From contig NC_015437.1 in the NCBI RefSeq assembly GCF_000208405.1, positions 1-64,000 of the forward strand: a stretch of DNA of 64,000 nucleotides. Reading direction: 5' to 3'. Origin of the DNA: Selenomonas sputigena ATCC 35185. Its GTDB lineage: Bacteria; Bacillota; Negativicutes; Selenomonadales; Selenomonadaceae. A model generated the notes under the pieces. That model did no database searches and was not told the DNA's origin. It was given only the letters and a program-made list of their open reading frames with translations. Of the stretch, positions 11,740-19,533 are shown piece after piece; within the stretch, counting starts at the first letter, position 1, and each line of letters starts with the position of its first letter. A program made the position numbers and the translations under genes.

Positions 11740-12399
11740 TCATTTATCATTCGTACCAAAAAATTCTTCTTCGGCCGCTATGCAAAGAGCATGATAAATC
11801 GGCAGATGAAGTTCCTGTATGCGGTACGTTTCCTTGTCGGGAACGGCGAGGAGAATGTCGGTCAGAGCGCGCAGCTTGCCGCCGCCCATGCCCGTCAGAG
11901 AGATGACGGAGATGCCGAAAGCGCGCGCGACCTGCGCGGCATAGAGAACATTCTGCGAATTGCCCGACGTGCTGATGGCGAGAAGGACGTCGCCTTCCCT
12001 GCCAAGACCGAATACCTGCTGGGCGAAGACGAGGTCGGGCGCCTGGTCGTTGGCAAACGCCGTGCCGAGGGCAATTTGGTTGACGAGGGAAAGAGCGGGC
12101 AGGGCTTCCTGCAGGTTCTCGATGAGGTACGCTGCATCTTCGGGGCAGGCGTCCATGAGCTTCTGCCTCTTGTCCTCGCCTAAGCGGCGCGGCAGAAGGA
12201 AGCCCTTCATCAGCTCTCCCGTGATGTGTTCGGCGTCGGCTGCGCTGCCGCCGTTGCCGCAGATGAGCAGTTTGCCGCCTTTTCTGTAGCAGTTGACAAT
12301 CGTTTCGACAGCGGCTTTCAGCGGTTCTTCCATGGGAGCGAGCACAGGATAGCGCTCAATCAGATGGTCGATCGTGGCGAGTGTCGTTTCTTTGGCCAT
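11740..12399 (-). CDS. SIS-domain phosphoheptose isomerase-like protein
   Basis: 219 residues with the GmhA-type SIS fold: ICGNGGSAADAEHITGEL near residue 46 and AISTSGNSQN near 141. GmhA converts sedoheptulose 7-phosphate to heptose 7-phosphate for lipopolysaccharide cores. An internal insert (about residues 70-85) makes a DiaA-like or other sugar-isomerase role possible. AGAAGGGG precedes the ATG. It follows the 107-residue gene by 15 bases and is probably the last gene of that small operon. Confidence 0.75.
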   Translation of the reverse strand: MAKETTLATIDHLIERYPVLAPMEEPLKAAVETIVNCYRKGGKLLICGNGGSAADAEHITGELMKGFLLPRRLGEDKRQKLMDACPEDAAYLIENLQEALPALSLVNQIALGTAFANDQAPDLVFAQQVFGLGREGDVLLAISTSGNSQNVLYAAQVARAFGISVISLTGMGGGKLRALTDILLAVPDKETYRIQELHLPIYHALCIAAEEEFFGTNDK

Positions 12400-12414
12400 G
12401 TTTAGACCCCTTCT

Positions 12415-12738
12415 CTATGCGTTTTTCTTCTTGTGGAAATGCTTCCAGCCGATTCGTGCAAGGAAAACGATGGCGACGAGCAGGGCGATTCTCCAAGCGG
12501 CCTTGAAAATATTGTCGCTCACGCTTTCTGTCGCGTCCGCCGCCTTGTCCTCACTGTCGTCTCGTGCCGCCTCCTGATAGCGCTTCGTCGGCGTAGGGCA
12601 AGACGCTGCGTGTGCGACGGAGACCGTGGAAATACATGCTGTGTTTGCGCCCGCAACAAAGATAGGAGCCATGCCGCCGGCAAAAGCTCCCATCATGAGT
12701 GCAGCAATGATTTTTTTTCGGGAAGGAATAAAATGCAT
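12415..12738 (-). CDS. small exported membrane protein, unknown function
   Basis: 107 residues starting MHFIPSRKK. The N-terminal hydrophobic stretch (about 9-30) followed by AHA-AS near residue 45 could be a signal peptide. A charged Asp/Glu/Lys middle region follows, then a C-terminal transmembrane helix (AAWRIALLVAIVFLARIGW) with a Lys/His-rich tail. The family is not recognised. It lies between two tiny genes and the SIS gene. Confidence 0.6.
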   Translation of the reverse strand: MHFIPSRKKIIAALMMGAFAGGMAPIFVAGANTACISTVSVAHAASCPTPTKRYQEAARDDSEDKAADATESVSDNIFKAAWRIALLVAIVFLARIGWKHFHKKKNA

Positions 12739-12829
12739 GATTCTCTCTTCTTTTCTAAGGGAGCGCTGAAATATCAATGCGCATCCCTTGCATAAGCAAA
12801 AACCGCAAAAGACAGACTTCAAGAGATCC

Positions 12830-12988
12830 TCAAGGCTTGCATTTTTTCCGGTCGAGCATCTTTTGCAGGGTACGAACCAGAAAGAGATGCGTCTCATAGT
12901 CGAGATCGTTCGCATCGTAGAGCATGCGCTTCTTGAGGGCGTCGATCTGCTTTTGTAGTTTTTGCCGCGTCTCATCCGTCAGACTCAT
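12830..12988 (-). CDS. small protein of 52 residues
   Basis: Starts MSLTDETRQKLQKQID and ends MLDRKKCKP. It is helical and charged, with no membrane segment. Its ATG overlaps the stop of the upstream 49-residue gene in an ATGA, which argues for translational coupling and so for both being real. The family is not recognised. Confidence 0.6.
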   Translation of the reverse strand: MSLTDETRQKLQKQIDALKKRMLYDANDLDYETHLFLVRTLQKMLDRKKCKP

Positions 12989-13134
12989 GCGTTGTGTCCG
13001 TTTTCTTCCAACATCATCTGTTGTTGGGCACGACTATTCCAGCCCTCTTCCTGCAGCTTTTCGGGCGCAGGGGAGAGCCTGTCGAGGATTTCCTGAGTCT
13101 CCGGATCCATCTCATCAAAATCCGCTTTATTCAT
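12985..13134 (-). CDS. small protein of 49 residues
   Basis: Starts MNKADFDEMDPETQEILD and ends MLEENGHNA; acidic and predicted helical. AAAGGTGG lies about ten bases upstream, and a consensus promoter (TTGACC, 17 bases, TAGAAT) lies just before that. It is the first gene of a likely four-gene minus-strand operon: 49 aa, 52 aa, 107 aa, SIS protein. Confidence 0.62.
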   Translation of the reverse strand: MNKADFDEMDPETQEILDRLSPAPEKLQEEGWNSRAQQQMMLEENGHNA

Positions 13135-13160
13135 TTTGACCAGCCACCTTTATACTTCAT

Positions 13161-13189
13161 ATTCTACTCGTGAAACCCTAAGAGGTCAA
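13161..13189 (-). promoter_or_regulatory. sigma-A-type promoter for the small-gene operon
   Basis: On the minus strand TTGACC (13184-13189) and TAGAAT (13161-13166) are 17 bases apart, close to consensus. The -35 lies inside a hairpin repeat copy. Confidence 0.75.
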
Positions 13190-13221
13190 GCCCAAAGGGC
13201 ACAGGCTGATTGGCTAGGTTT
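13172..13221. repeat. intergenic hairpin repeat, copy A
   Basis: About 50 bases with an outer stem AAACC...GGTTT, a second GGTC/GGCT pairing and an inner GCCC-AAA-GGGC hairpin. The core GTCAAGCCC-A-AGGGC is shared with copies at 24.5 and 28.7 kb. It lies between the divergent promoters of the small-gene operon and the SRP RNA. Confidence 0.7.
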
Positions 13222-13258
13222 TTGTAAGGACGCAGGGCCAATCGGATATGAACAGCGG

Positions 13259-13288
13259 TTGACGGCTTCTGCCTGTCTATGCTACAAT
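13259..13288 (+). promoter_or_regulatory. promoter for the SRP RNA
   Basis: TTGACG (13259-13264), an 18-base spacer and TACAAT (13283-13288). It would start transcription near 13295, ahead of the SRP RNA. Confidence 0.75.
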
Positions 13289-13331
13289 CAAAGAACGCAA
13301 TGGGCGTTTTCTATGTTGCTCTTTTGAGAAG

Positions 13332-13474
13332 CCTTTTCCAGTTCGGAGCGCGGCGCCTTGGTCTTGCGCAATGGAGTCTCGTGAACCCCGTCAGGTCCGG
13401 AAGGAAGCAGCGGTAAGCGAACCGCTTCATGTGCCGCGAGGGCGCCTGGGGGTCGCGCCCCGAAGTGGAAAAGG
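13332..13474 (+). ncRNA. ffs: signal recognition particle RNA
   Basis: The universally conserved SRP core GTCAGGTCCGGAAGGAAGC is at about 13389-13408, in the apical part of a long hairpin. The basal arms pair well: CCTTTTCC at 13332 with GGAAAAGG ending at 13474, then TTCGG/CCGAA and GCGCG/CGCGC. A promoter ending at 13288 and a terminator at 13482 suggest a transcript of roughly 13295-13520. That is longer than E. coli 4.5S RNA; an Alu domain is possible but not demonstrated. The neighbouring dnaX is the usual partner in Firmicutes. Confidence 0.93.
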
Positions 13475-13481
13475 AGTATTT

Positions 13482-13521
13482 GCTGCTGTGCGGAGTTTCG
13501 GCTTGGTGCGGCAGCTTTTTT
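13482..13521 (+). terminator. terminator after SRP RNA
   Basis: GCTGCTGTGC (13482-13491) pairs, with three wobble pairs, with GTGCGGCAGC (13506-13515) and is followed by six T. It ends just before the dnaX ribosome site. Confidence 0.75.
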
Positions 13522-13566
13522 CTATGGATTCGTTTGCAGTTTTCTATGCGTTCAAGGAGGGACGAT

Positions 13567-15561
13567 ATGGCGTACATCGCGCTCTACCGCCAATGGCGGC
13601 CGGGAAGTTTCAAGGATCTCGTGGGGCAGACGGCCGTATCGAGGACGCTTTCCCATGCGATTTCCGCAGGACGCATCGCTCATGCCTATCTCTTTTCCGG
13701 CCCGCGCGGCACGGGCAAGACGAGCACGGCGAAGATCCTCGCGAAGTCGCTGAATTGTGAGAAGGGGCCGACGCCCGAGCCTTGCGGCGTCTGCAAAAAT
13801 TGCACGAAGATCGCCGACGGCACGGCGCTCGACGTCTTTGAGATCGACGCGGCGTCGAACCGCGGCATCGACGAGATGCGGGACTTGCGCGAGAAGGTGA
13901 AATTCACGCCCGCCGAAGGGCGCTACAAGGTCTACATCATCGACGAAGTGCACATGCTGACGACGGAGGCATTCAATGCGCTTTTGAAGACGCTCGAAGA
14001 GCCGCCGGCACATGTCGTCTTCATCCTCGCGACGACGGAGCCGCACAAGGTGCCGGCAACGATCCAGTCGCGCTGCCAGCGCTTCGACTTTCGGCGCATC
14101 ACGGTCGAGGAGATCGAAGCGAGGCTCGCCTATGTGGCACAGGAGATGAAGATCCCGTGTGAGAAGGAAGCGCTTCGCCTCATCGCGCGGCAGGCGGACG
14201 GCGGCATGAGGGATGCGCTGTCGCTGCTTGACCAGTGCGCGAGCCTGGACGGCGATACATTGACGGCGGCATGCGTCGAGGAGAACCTCGGCCTCATCGG
14301 GCATGAGCCGATCTATCGCCTGACGAAGGCGATCGGCGAGCGCGCGAAGGGCGAGGTCTTGGAAACGATCGCAGAGCTTCTCGCGCTCGGCAAAGATCCG
14401 ATGCAGCTCTTGGCGGAATTGACGATTCATCTGCGCAGTCTCATGATCTACGAGGCGGCGGGCGCTCTTGCAGCGCTCAATCTCGCGGATGACACTGGAG
14501 CTGCGCTCGAAGAGCAGAAGGCGCTTTTCACGCAGGCGCAGATCATGGCGATGATCGCGCGTCTGCACGAGGCGATGGCGGAGCTTCGCTGGACGCCGCA
14601 GCCGCGCATCACGCTTGAGGTCGCGCTGCTTTCGCTCTGCCGTGAGAATGTGGAAGATGGTGCAGAAGGTGCACCAGCACCAACCCCCGCCGCAGCGCCC
14701 GCCCCCGCCGAAGCGGCGCGCGTCGCCCGCCTTGAGGCGGAGCTTGCCGCCCTCAAGGCGCAGCTTTCGGCGCAGCCTGTGAGAGCAGCCGCGCCTGCAG
14801 CATCTCCTCTTCCGACCGCGAGAAAACGGGCGGCAAGTCGCACGAACGAAGCGGCTTCTTCCGGCACGCCGGCACGCAATAGCGCACCGCTTGCTTCTTC
14901 CGCTCCTGCCGCGCAGGCCGCGCCGAATCCCGAGGGAGAGAAAATCTACGCCGAACTTCTCTCCCGCCTGCAGGAGAAGCAGCGCATCTCCGTGCTCGCG
15001 TGCCTCAAGGGTGCCTCTTTCGCCGGAAACGGCACGGGCACGTTTCGCCTGCATTTTTCAAGTCCCCTGCTCGCGCGGCGCACAATGCGCGACGACTACC
15101 GAAAGATCATCGAAGAATTGCTCGCCGAGATCGCAGGCACACCGCTTGCAATCTCGTGCGAAGCGCAAGCTGTGCCGCCTGCCGCGCCGCCTCCTGCGCC
15201 AAAGAAAAAGCCGCCGTTGGCGGCGCTCGACGAGATCGAGCCGCGAGGGCTTTCGCCGAAACCGTTGGAGATCGACGAGAACGAGCTTTCGCCCGAAGAG
15301 CGAAGCCGCTTGAAAAATGCCGTTTCGCTCCTCGGCGGACATCTCGTCGACCTGCCCGAGGAGCAGCGCATCGCCGCTCTCGCCGCGAGCGGCAAGGCAG
15401 TAACCAAGTCCGTGACCGAGACGGCAGAAAAAAAGGACGCGCCGCCGCTCGATGATGCGCCGGTGCTTGATGACATTTCGCTGCCCGATGATGCGCCGGT
15501 GCCCGATGACGTGCCGCCGCCGGATGATGGCGATGCGCCGCCGCCGGAGGAAAACAGTTGA
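13567..15561 (+). CDS. dnaX: DNA polymerase III gamma/tau clamp-loader subunit
   Basis: AAA+ ATPase of the clamp loader. Residues 1-360: Walker A GPRGTGKTS (45-53), zinc-module cysteines 64, 73, 76 and 79, and Walker B VYIIDEVHML. Then comes an Ala/Pro linker with a Leu/Ala coiled stretch, the tau-type domain, and an unusual Asp/Pro-rich tail of DDAP-like repeats (about 630-664). ATG 13567 has AAGGAGG 6 bases upstream; an in-frame upstream extension to 13429 reads through the SRP RNA and is not credible. A slippery A AAA AAG lies in frame at 15429-15435. Confidence 0.96.
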   Translation: MAYIALYRQWRPGSFKDLVGQTAVSRTLSHAISAGRIAHAYLFSGPRGTGKTSTAKILAKSLNCEKGPTPEPCGVCKNCTKIADGTALDVFEIDAASNRGIDEMRDLREKVKFTPAEGRYKVYIIDEVHMLTTEAFNALLKTLEEPPAHVVFILATTEPHKVPATIQSRCQRFDFRRITVEEIEARLAYVAQEMKIPCEKEALRLIARQADGGMRDALSLLDQCASLDGDTLTAACVEENLGLIGHEPIYRLTKAIGERAKGEVLETIAELLALGKDPMQLLAELTIHLRSLMIYEAAGALAALNLADDTGAALEEQKALFTQAQIMAMIARLHEAMAELRWTPQPRITLEVALLSLCRENVEDGAEGAPAPTPAAAPAPAEAARVARLEAELAALKAQLSAQPVRAAAPAASPLPTARKRAASRTNEAASSGTPARNSAPLASSAPAAQAAPNPEGEKIYAELLSRLQEKQRISVLACLKGASFAGNGTGTFRLHFSSPLLARRTMRDDYRKIIEELLAEIAGTPLAISCEAQAVPPAAPPPAPKKKPPLAALDEIEPRGLSPKPLEIDENELSPEERSRLKNAVSLLGGHLVDLPEEQRIAALAASGKAVTKSVTETAEKKDAPPLDDAPVLDDISLPDDAPVPDDVPPPDDGDAPPPEENS

Positions 15562-15587
15562 CCTAAGAGCCGCTTTGCGGCTATAAT
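15558..15587 (+). promoter_or_regulatory. promoter for ybaB-recR overlapping the dnaX stop
   Basis: TTGACC (15558-15563), an 18-base spacer and TATAAT (15582-15587). The -35 contains the dnaX TGA. A small palindrome AGCCGC-TTT-GCGGCT (15568-15582) fills the spacer. Downstream, GCAGGCG-AAG-CGCCTGC then TTTT (15600-15620) could act as an attenuator before ybaB. Confidence 0.75.
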
Positions 15588-15635
15588 CGAAGGAAAAGCG
15601 CAGGCGAAGCGCCTGCTTTTGAAAGGAGAAACGCA

Positions 15636-15971
15636 ATGTTTGGTGGAATGGGAAACATGGGCAATATGCAGGGCATGATGAAGAAGGTACAGAAGCTTCA
15701 AAATGACATGAAGAAGATGCAGGAGGAGCTGAAGAAGAAGACCGTCGAGGTGTCGGCGGGCGGCGGCGCCGTCAAGATCGTCATGAACGGCGAGAAGGAA
15801 GTGCAGTCGCTTCATATCGATCCCGCCGCCGTCGATCCCGAGGATGTCGAGATGCTGCAGGATCTCCTCTCGGCCGCCTTCAACGAGTCGGTCAAGAAGG
15901 TCGACGACATGATGGCGGGCGAGATGGGCAAGCTCACGGGCGGCCTCGGCCTTCCTCCGGGCATGTTCTGA
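15636..15971 (+). CDS. ybaB: YbaB/EbfC family nucleoid-associated protein
   Basis: 111 residues with a Met/Gly-rich start and central helix QGMMKKVQKLQNDMKKMQ, typical of the YbaB family of small DNA-binding dimers. GAAAGGAG precedes the ATG. The dnaX-ybaB-recR order is highly conserved in bacteria. One base separates it from recR. Confidence 0.96.
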   Translation: MFGGMGNMGNMQGMMKKVQKLQNDMKKMQEELKKKTVEVSAGGGAVKIVMNGEKEVQSLHIDPAAVDPEDVEMLQDLLSAAFNESVKKVDDMMAGEMGKLTGGLGLPPGMF

Positions 15972-15972
15972 G

Positions 15973-16578
15973 ATGCAGTATATCGCACCGCTGGCAAAAC
16001 TCATTGAACACTTTCGCGCACTGCCGGGCATTGGCTCCAAGACGGCAGTGCGTCTTGCTTATCATGTCCTCGACATGGATGCAGCGAAGGCGCGGGCGCT
16101 CGCTGAGGCGATCGTCGAAGCGCGGGAGAAGATCGGCTTTTGCAGCGTCTGCTGCAACCTCTCAGACCAGGATCCTTGTGCGATCTGCGCATCGGAAAAG
16201 CGCGACCGCTCGAAGATCTGCGTCGTCGAGCAGCCGCAGGATGTCGCCGCCGTCGAGCGCATGAAGGACTACAAAGGTCTTTACCATGTGCTGCACGGCT
16301 CGCTTTCGCCGCTCTCGGGCGTAGGCCCTGAGAACCTTCGCGTGAAGGAGCTTCTGCATCGGCTGGAAGGAGAGGCGGGCGCTGAGGTGCAGGAGATCAT
16401 CATGGCGACGAATCCCACGGTCGAGGGCGAGGCTACGGCGATGTACCTCGCGCGGCTTTTGAAGCCCGCAGGACTCAAGGTCACGCGCATCGCGCACGGC
16501 CTGCCCATCGGCGGCGATCTCGAATACGCTGACGAAGTCACGCTCGCCAAGGCGCTCGAAAACAGAAAGGAAATCTAA
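15973..16578 (+). CDS. recR: recombination mediator RecR
   Basis: Works with RecF and RecO in gap repair. The 201-residue protein has an N-terminal HhH (ALPGIGSKTAVRLA), a C4 zinc finger (Cys57, 60, 69, 72), a Toprim domain with VVEQPQDVAAVE and ATNPTVEGEATA, and the C-terminal GLPIGGDLEYAD. All expected elements are present. Confidence 0.97.
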   Translation: MQYIAPLAKLIEHFRALPGIGSKTAVRLAYHVLDMDAAKARALAEAIVEAREKIGFCSVCCNLSDQDPCAICASEKRDRSKICVVEQPQDVAAVERMKDYKGLYHVLHGSLSPLSGVGPENLRVKELLHRLEGEAGAEVQEIIMATNPTVEGEATAMYLARLLKPAGLKVTRIAHGLPIGGDLEYADEVTLAKALENRKEI

Positions 16579-16579
16579 T

Positions 16580-16822
16580 ATGCTCGAAATCATCGCGTCG
16601 CTCGCCGTCGGCATTCTGCTTCTTTCTATCGCGGCGAAGCTCCTAGACTTGCCCTTGCGTCTTTTGAAGAAATTCATCGTCAACAGCGTTGTCGGCGCGG
16701 TGCTGCTCTCCATCGTCAAACTTCTGGGCTTTCATGTGACGATCAACATCTTCACGTCGCTCGCTGCAGGAATCTTCGGCGTCCCCGGTGTGCTCATGGT
16801 GCTCGCGTGGAGCTATTTGTAA
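16580..16822 (+). CDS. BofA-family membrane protein
   Basis: 80 residues with hydrophobic helices and the family pattern INIFTSLAAGIFGVPGV at the C-terminus. BofA inhibits pro-sigma-K processing in spore formers; relatives persist next to recR in non-sporulating Negativicutes, where the role is unknown. It begins one base after recR and is co-transcribed with it. Confidence 0.88.
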   Translation: MLEIIASLAVGILLLSIAAKLLDLPLRLLKKFIVNSVVGAVLLSIVKLLGFHVTINIFTSLAAGIFGVPGVLMVLAWSYL

Positions 16823-16903
16823 GAAAAAGTGCATTGGGCAGACGGCGGTGCTGGGTGTATTCGTGTTTTCTAAACATCTTGAAACAATAAAGAAGGCAAG
16901 ACA

Positions 16904-18076
16904 TTGAACGAAGAAAAAGCAAGGAATGTGGAAACACTCTGGACGGCGGAATTCATCGGCATGAGCGCCACGAACTTTTTTCACCTCATGGCGCAGTATA
17001 TCCTCATCGTCGGACTGCCCATCTACATCATGAACGAGATGAAGGGCGGCGAGCTGGAAGCGGGGCTTGCCATGACCTTCTTCCAGATCGGCGCCGTCTC
17101 CTCGCGCCCGTTTGCCGGCCGACTCATCGACAGCCTGCATAAGGGCAGACTGCTCCTTGGCGCGACGCTCGCCTTCTTCGCCATCATGCTCGCCTTCTGC
17201 TTCGCGCATACGGAAGAAGCGATCTACACGCTGCGCCTTCTGCAGGGCATCGAATTTGCGCTCGGCACGACGGCGGCGGCCACCTTGGCGGCGCTCGTCC
17301 TGCCCGCGGCGAAGAAGGGAACGGGCATCGGCTACTTCGCGCTCTCGACGAATCTCGCGATGGTCGTCGGGCCTCTTACAGGCCTCCTCATCATACGCTC
17401 CTTCGGCATGATGGCACTCTTCGTCTTCCTTGCGGCGAGCGCCCTTTTCACGCTCTGGCTCGCAAACCGCAGGAAGCTCCCCGATGAGATCGTTGTGCCA
17501 AAAGAGAAAAAAGGCCGGGGATTCTCCCTCGTCGAGCGGCAGGCGCTTCCTGCAGCTCTCATTGGCGGACTCATGTTCTTCGCTTACGGCGGCGTCCTGA
17601 CCTTCATCCCGCTCTATGCGCGCACGCTCGGCATGGAAGAGGACGTCAGCGCCTTCTTTGCCATATTCGCGCTCATCATCGTCGTGACGCGCCCCTTCAT
17701 CGGCCGCATCTTCGATCAGCGCGGCGCCGACTATACGGTTTATCCGGGACTTCTCCTCTTCTTCCTCGGTTTCCTGTGCTTTGCCGCAGCCGAGTCGTCT
17801 GCGGCCTTTCTCGCTTCCGCCGCGATTCTGGGCGCGGGCTTCGGCTCTGCAAGCCCCGCCTTGCAGACGCTCGCCGTCGCGAGCGTCGCGCCCGAGCGTG
17901 CAGGACTTGCGACGGCGACCTACTTCTGGGCGCTCGACATCAGCGTCGGCCTTGCTGCCGCGACCTTGGGACTCGTCGCCGCCCACTTCGGCTATGCGGC
18001 GCTCTACGGCATCCTGTGCCCTGCCGTCCTCGTCCTCGCCGTCATCTTCTACACGATTTGGCGCAGGAGACGATAG
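16904..18076 (+). CDS. MFS transporter
   Basis: 390 residues with about twelve hydrophobic segments. The major-facilitator loop between helices 2 and 3 is present as RPFAGRLIDSLHKGRLLL, and a related GRIFDQRGADY loop occurs in the second half. It resembles drug or sugar-efflux MFS proteins; the substrate is unknown. Translation appears to start at TTG 16904 (AAGAAGG upstream). It lies 81 bases after bofA and may be separately transcribed. Confidence 0.85.
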   Translation: MNEEKARNVETLWTAEFIGMSATNFFHLMAQYILIVGLPIYIMNEMKGGELEAGLAMTFFQIGAVSSRPFAGRLIDSLHKGRLLLGATLAFFAIMLAFCFAHTEEAIYTLRLLQGIEFALGTTAAATLAALVLPAAKKGTGIGYFALSTNLAMVVGPLTGLLIIRSFGMMALFVFLAASALFTLWLANRRKLPDEIVVPKEKKGRGFSLVERQALPAALIGGLMFFAYGGVLTFIPLYARTLGMEEDVSAFFAIFALIIVVTRPFIGRIFDQRGADYTVYPGLLLFFLGFLCFAAAESSAAFLASAAILGAGFGSASPALQTLAVASVAPERAGLATATYFWALDISVGLAAATLGLVAAHFGYAALYGILCPAVLVLAVIFYTIWRRRR

Positions 18077-18141
18077 GATTTTTTCCTTTTGCGACGAATA
18101 CAAGGAGTTAGGATATTTCGTCAATATAAAGGAGGCGCGTC

Positions 18142-19452
18142 ATGTTTCACAAAAAGAAATTTTTCATTCTTCTTCTCCTCGTCATCTCTGTCATGGCGAG
18201 CGGCTGCTTTCGCATCAGCAGCGATACCGCCATCCACAAGGATGGAAGCGTGGATATAAAAAACACGATGGTCGGCGTGCCTCTTCTTGCAGAGCAGATC
18301 CAAGAAGCGCGTGAATCGGCAAAGAAAAATCATCCGAACGCTTCGCTCAAGGACGTTCAGGACGGCAATATGTCCGGGATCGAGGAAACGACGCATTACA
18401 AGACGATCGACGAGATGGCGAAGGCCGACGGCAATATGTTCAAGACCGTCGAGGGCAAGGCGAAAGGCGTGCAGCAAAAGAAGGGCTGGCTCTACGACAC
18501 CTATGCGGTCGATGTGCTCTTTGAAGGAAAGAAGGACACGCAGGCAAATATGGATCAGGATGAGCGCGCCATGATGCAGGCGATGCTCTCTTCCGTGCGT
18601 GCCGACGTTTCCCTGTCTCTTCCCTATGCACCTGAGAGTCACAATGCGGACAAGGTAACGGATGGCGGTACGACCTTGGTCTGGGATCTCGCTTCTGCCT
18701 TGATGAATGGCGGCGACAAGTCCATACAGGCGACGTTTCGCATCTGGAATATGACGCATATCTATATCACGATCGGCATTGCCGTCGTACTCATCCTTGT
18801 TTTCTTGGGCGGCTTGATCGGCGGCTTTCTCTGCCGCAAGGGATCGCCTCTTCAATTCAGCATCTTCGGATTGGGACTCGTCGCTCTTCTCGCGCTTCTG
18901 GGCATTGGCGGATTTTCTCTCTATTCCGTCACGAATCTGCCTGCGCTGAAGGAGCAGGACATTATATCTGCAACGGCCGCCAAGTCTTCCATCAATCAAC
19001 TGCAGGATGCACTCGGCTCTTCCGCGAACGATCAGGCATTGTCCAAGGCGAAGAAGGGCGCCCTGTCGGATTCTTCTTCCGCTAAGACGAAGGCACAGAC
19101 TCCGGCCGCTCCGAATCCCGCGTCCTCCGGTTCGCAGGATGCCGTGCGGACGTTCGAGACCTTTCATCGCAATATCACGAACCGCAATCTGCGCGCCGCC
19201 TACAATGCGTTGGGTTCTGAGATGCAGTCGCAAATGACCTATGAGGGCTGGGCGCCAGGCTTCAATACGACGGTCAGCAGCACGCCGCTCAACGTCGAGG
19301 TGCAAAGCGCCACGCAGGATCGTGTCACTTTGACCTATACGCTGCGTGCAGTCGACAACCCCGGCGGCACTCGCTATTTCAACGGCAGGGCTGTTCTCAC
19401 CAGGCATGGATCGGTCTGGAAGATCGATGAAATCGTCAACAAGCCGAAGTGA
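18142..19452 (+). CDS. lipoprotein with transmembrane segments (DUF3153-like)
   Basis: 436 residues. A signal peptide ends in VMASGC, so Cys22 is the lipidation site. An extracytoplasmic domain with HKDGSVDIKNTMVG follows, resembling DUF3153-type lipoproteins. Two transmembrane helices lie near residues 210-260. After a low-complexity Ala/Ser/Lys linker comes a C-terminal SnoaL/DUF4878-like domain (AVRTFETFHRNITNRNLRAA). AAAGGAGG precedes the ATG. Function unknown; domain names are tentative. Confidence 0.65.
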   Translation: MFHKKKFFILLLLVISVMASGCFRISSDTAIHKDGSVDIKNTMVGVPLLAEQIQEARESAKKNHPNASLKDVQDGNMSGIEETTHYKTIDEMAKADGNMFKTVEGKAKGVQQKKGWLYDTYAVDVLFEGKKDTQANMDQDERAMMQAMLSSVRADVSLSLPYAPESHNADKVTDGGTTLVWDLASALMNGGDKSIQATFRIWNMTHIYITIGIAVVLILVFLGGLIGGFLCRKGSPLQFSIFGLGLVALLALLGIGGFSLYSVTNLPALKEQDIISATAAKSSINQLQDALGSSANDQALSKAKKGALSDSSSAKTKAQTPAAPNPASSGSQDAVRTFETFHRNITNRNLRAAYNALGSEMQSQMTYEGWAPGFNTTVSSTPLNVEVQSATQDRVTLTYTLRAVDNPGGTRYFNGRAVLTRHGSVWKIDEIVNKPK

Positions 19453-19470
19453 TGTAATCTACAGAAAAGG

Positions 19471-19517
19471 AAAAGGCTGTGCATAAGTCGAAGTCATCGA
19501 CTTATGCACAGCCTTTT
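19471..19517. terminator. bidirectional terminator
   Basis: A perfect 20-base stem, AAAAGGCTGTGCATAAGTCG (19471-19490) with its complement (19498-19517), is followed by more T. It lies between the convergent lipoprotein and mqnA genes. Confidence 0.92.
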
Positions 19518-19533
19518 TTCTTATATGATTTTC

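Noticed and set aside
13429-13566. Upstream extension of DnaX
   Set aside because: It would translate the 3' part of the SRP RNA and its terminator; DnaX proteins begin at the MAYIALYRQWRP type start at 13567.
13552-15054. Long minus-strand open frame opposite dnaX
   Set aside because: An antisense by-product of high GC in dnaX; the translation is Arg-rich and matches nothing.
16643-18124. Minus-strand open frame opposite the MFS gene
   Set aside because: The translation is an Arg/Glu/Gly-rich low-complexity string typical of an antisense frame; the plus-strand transporter is clear.
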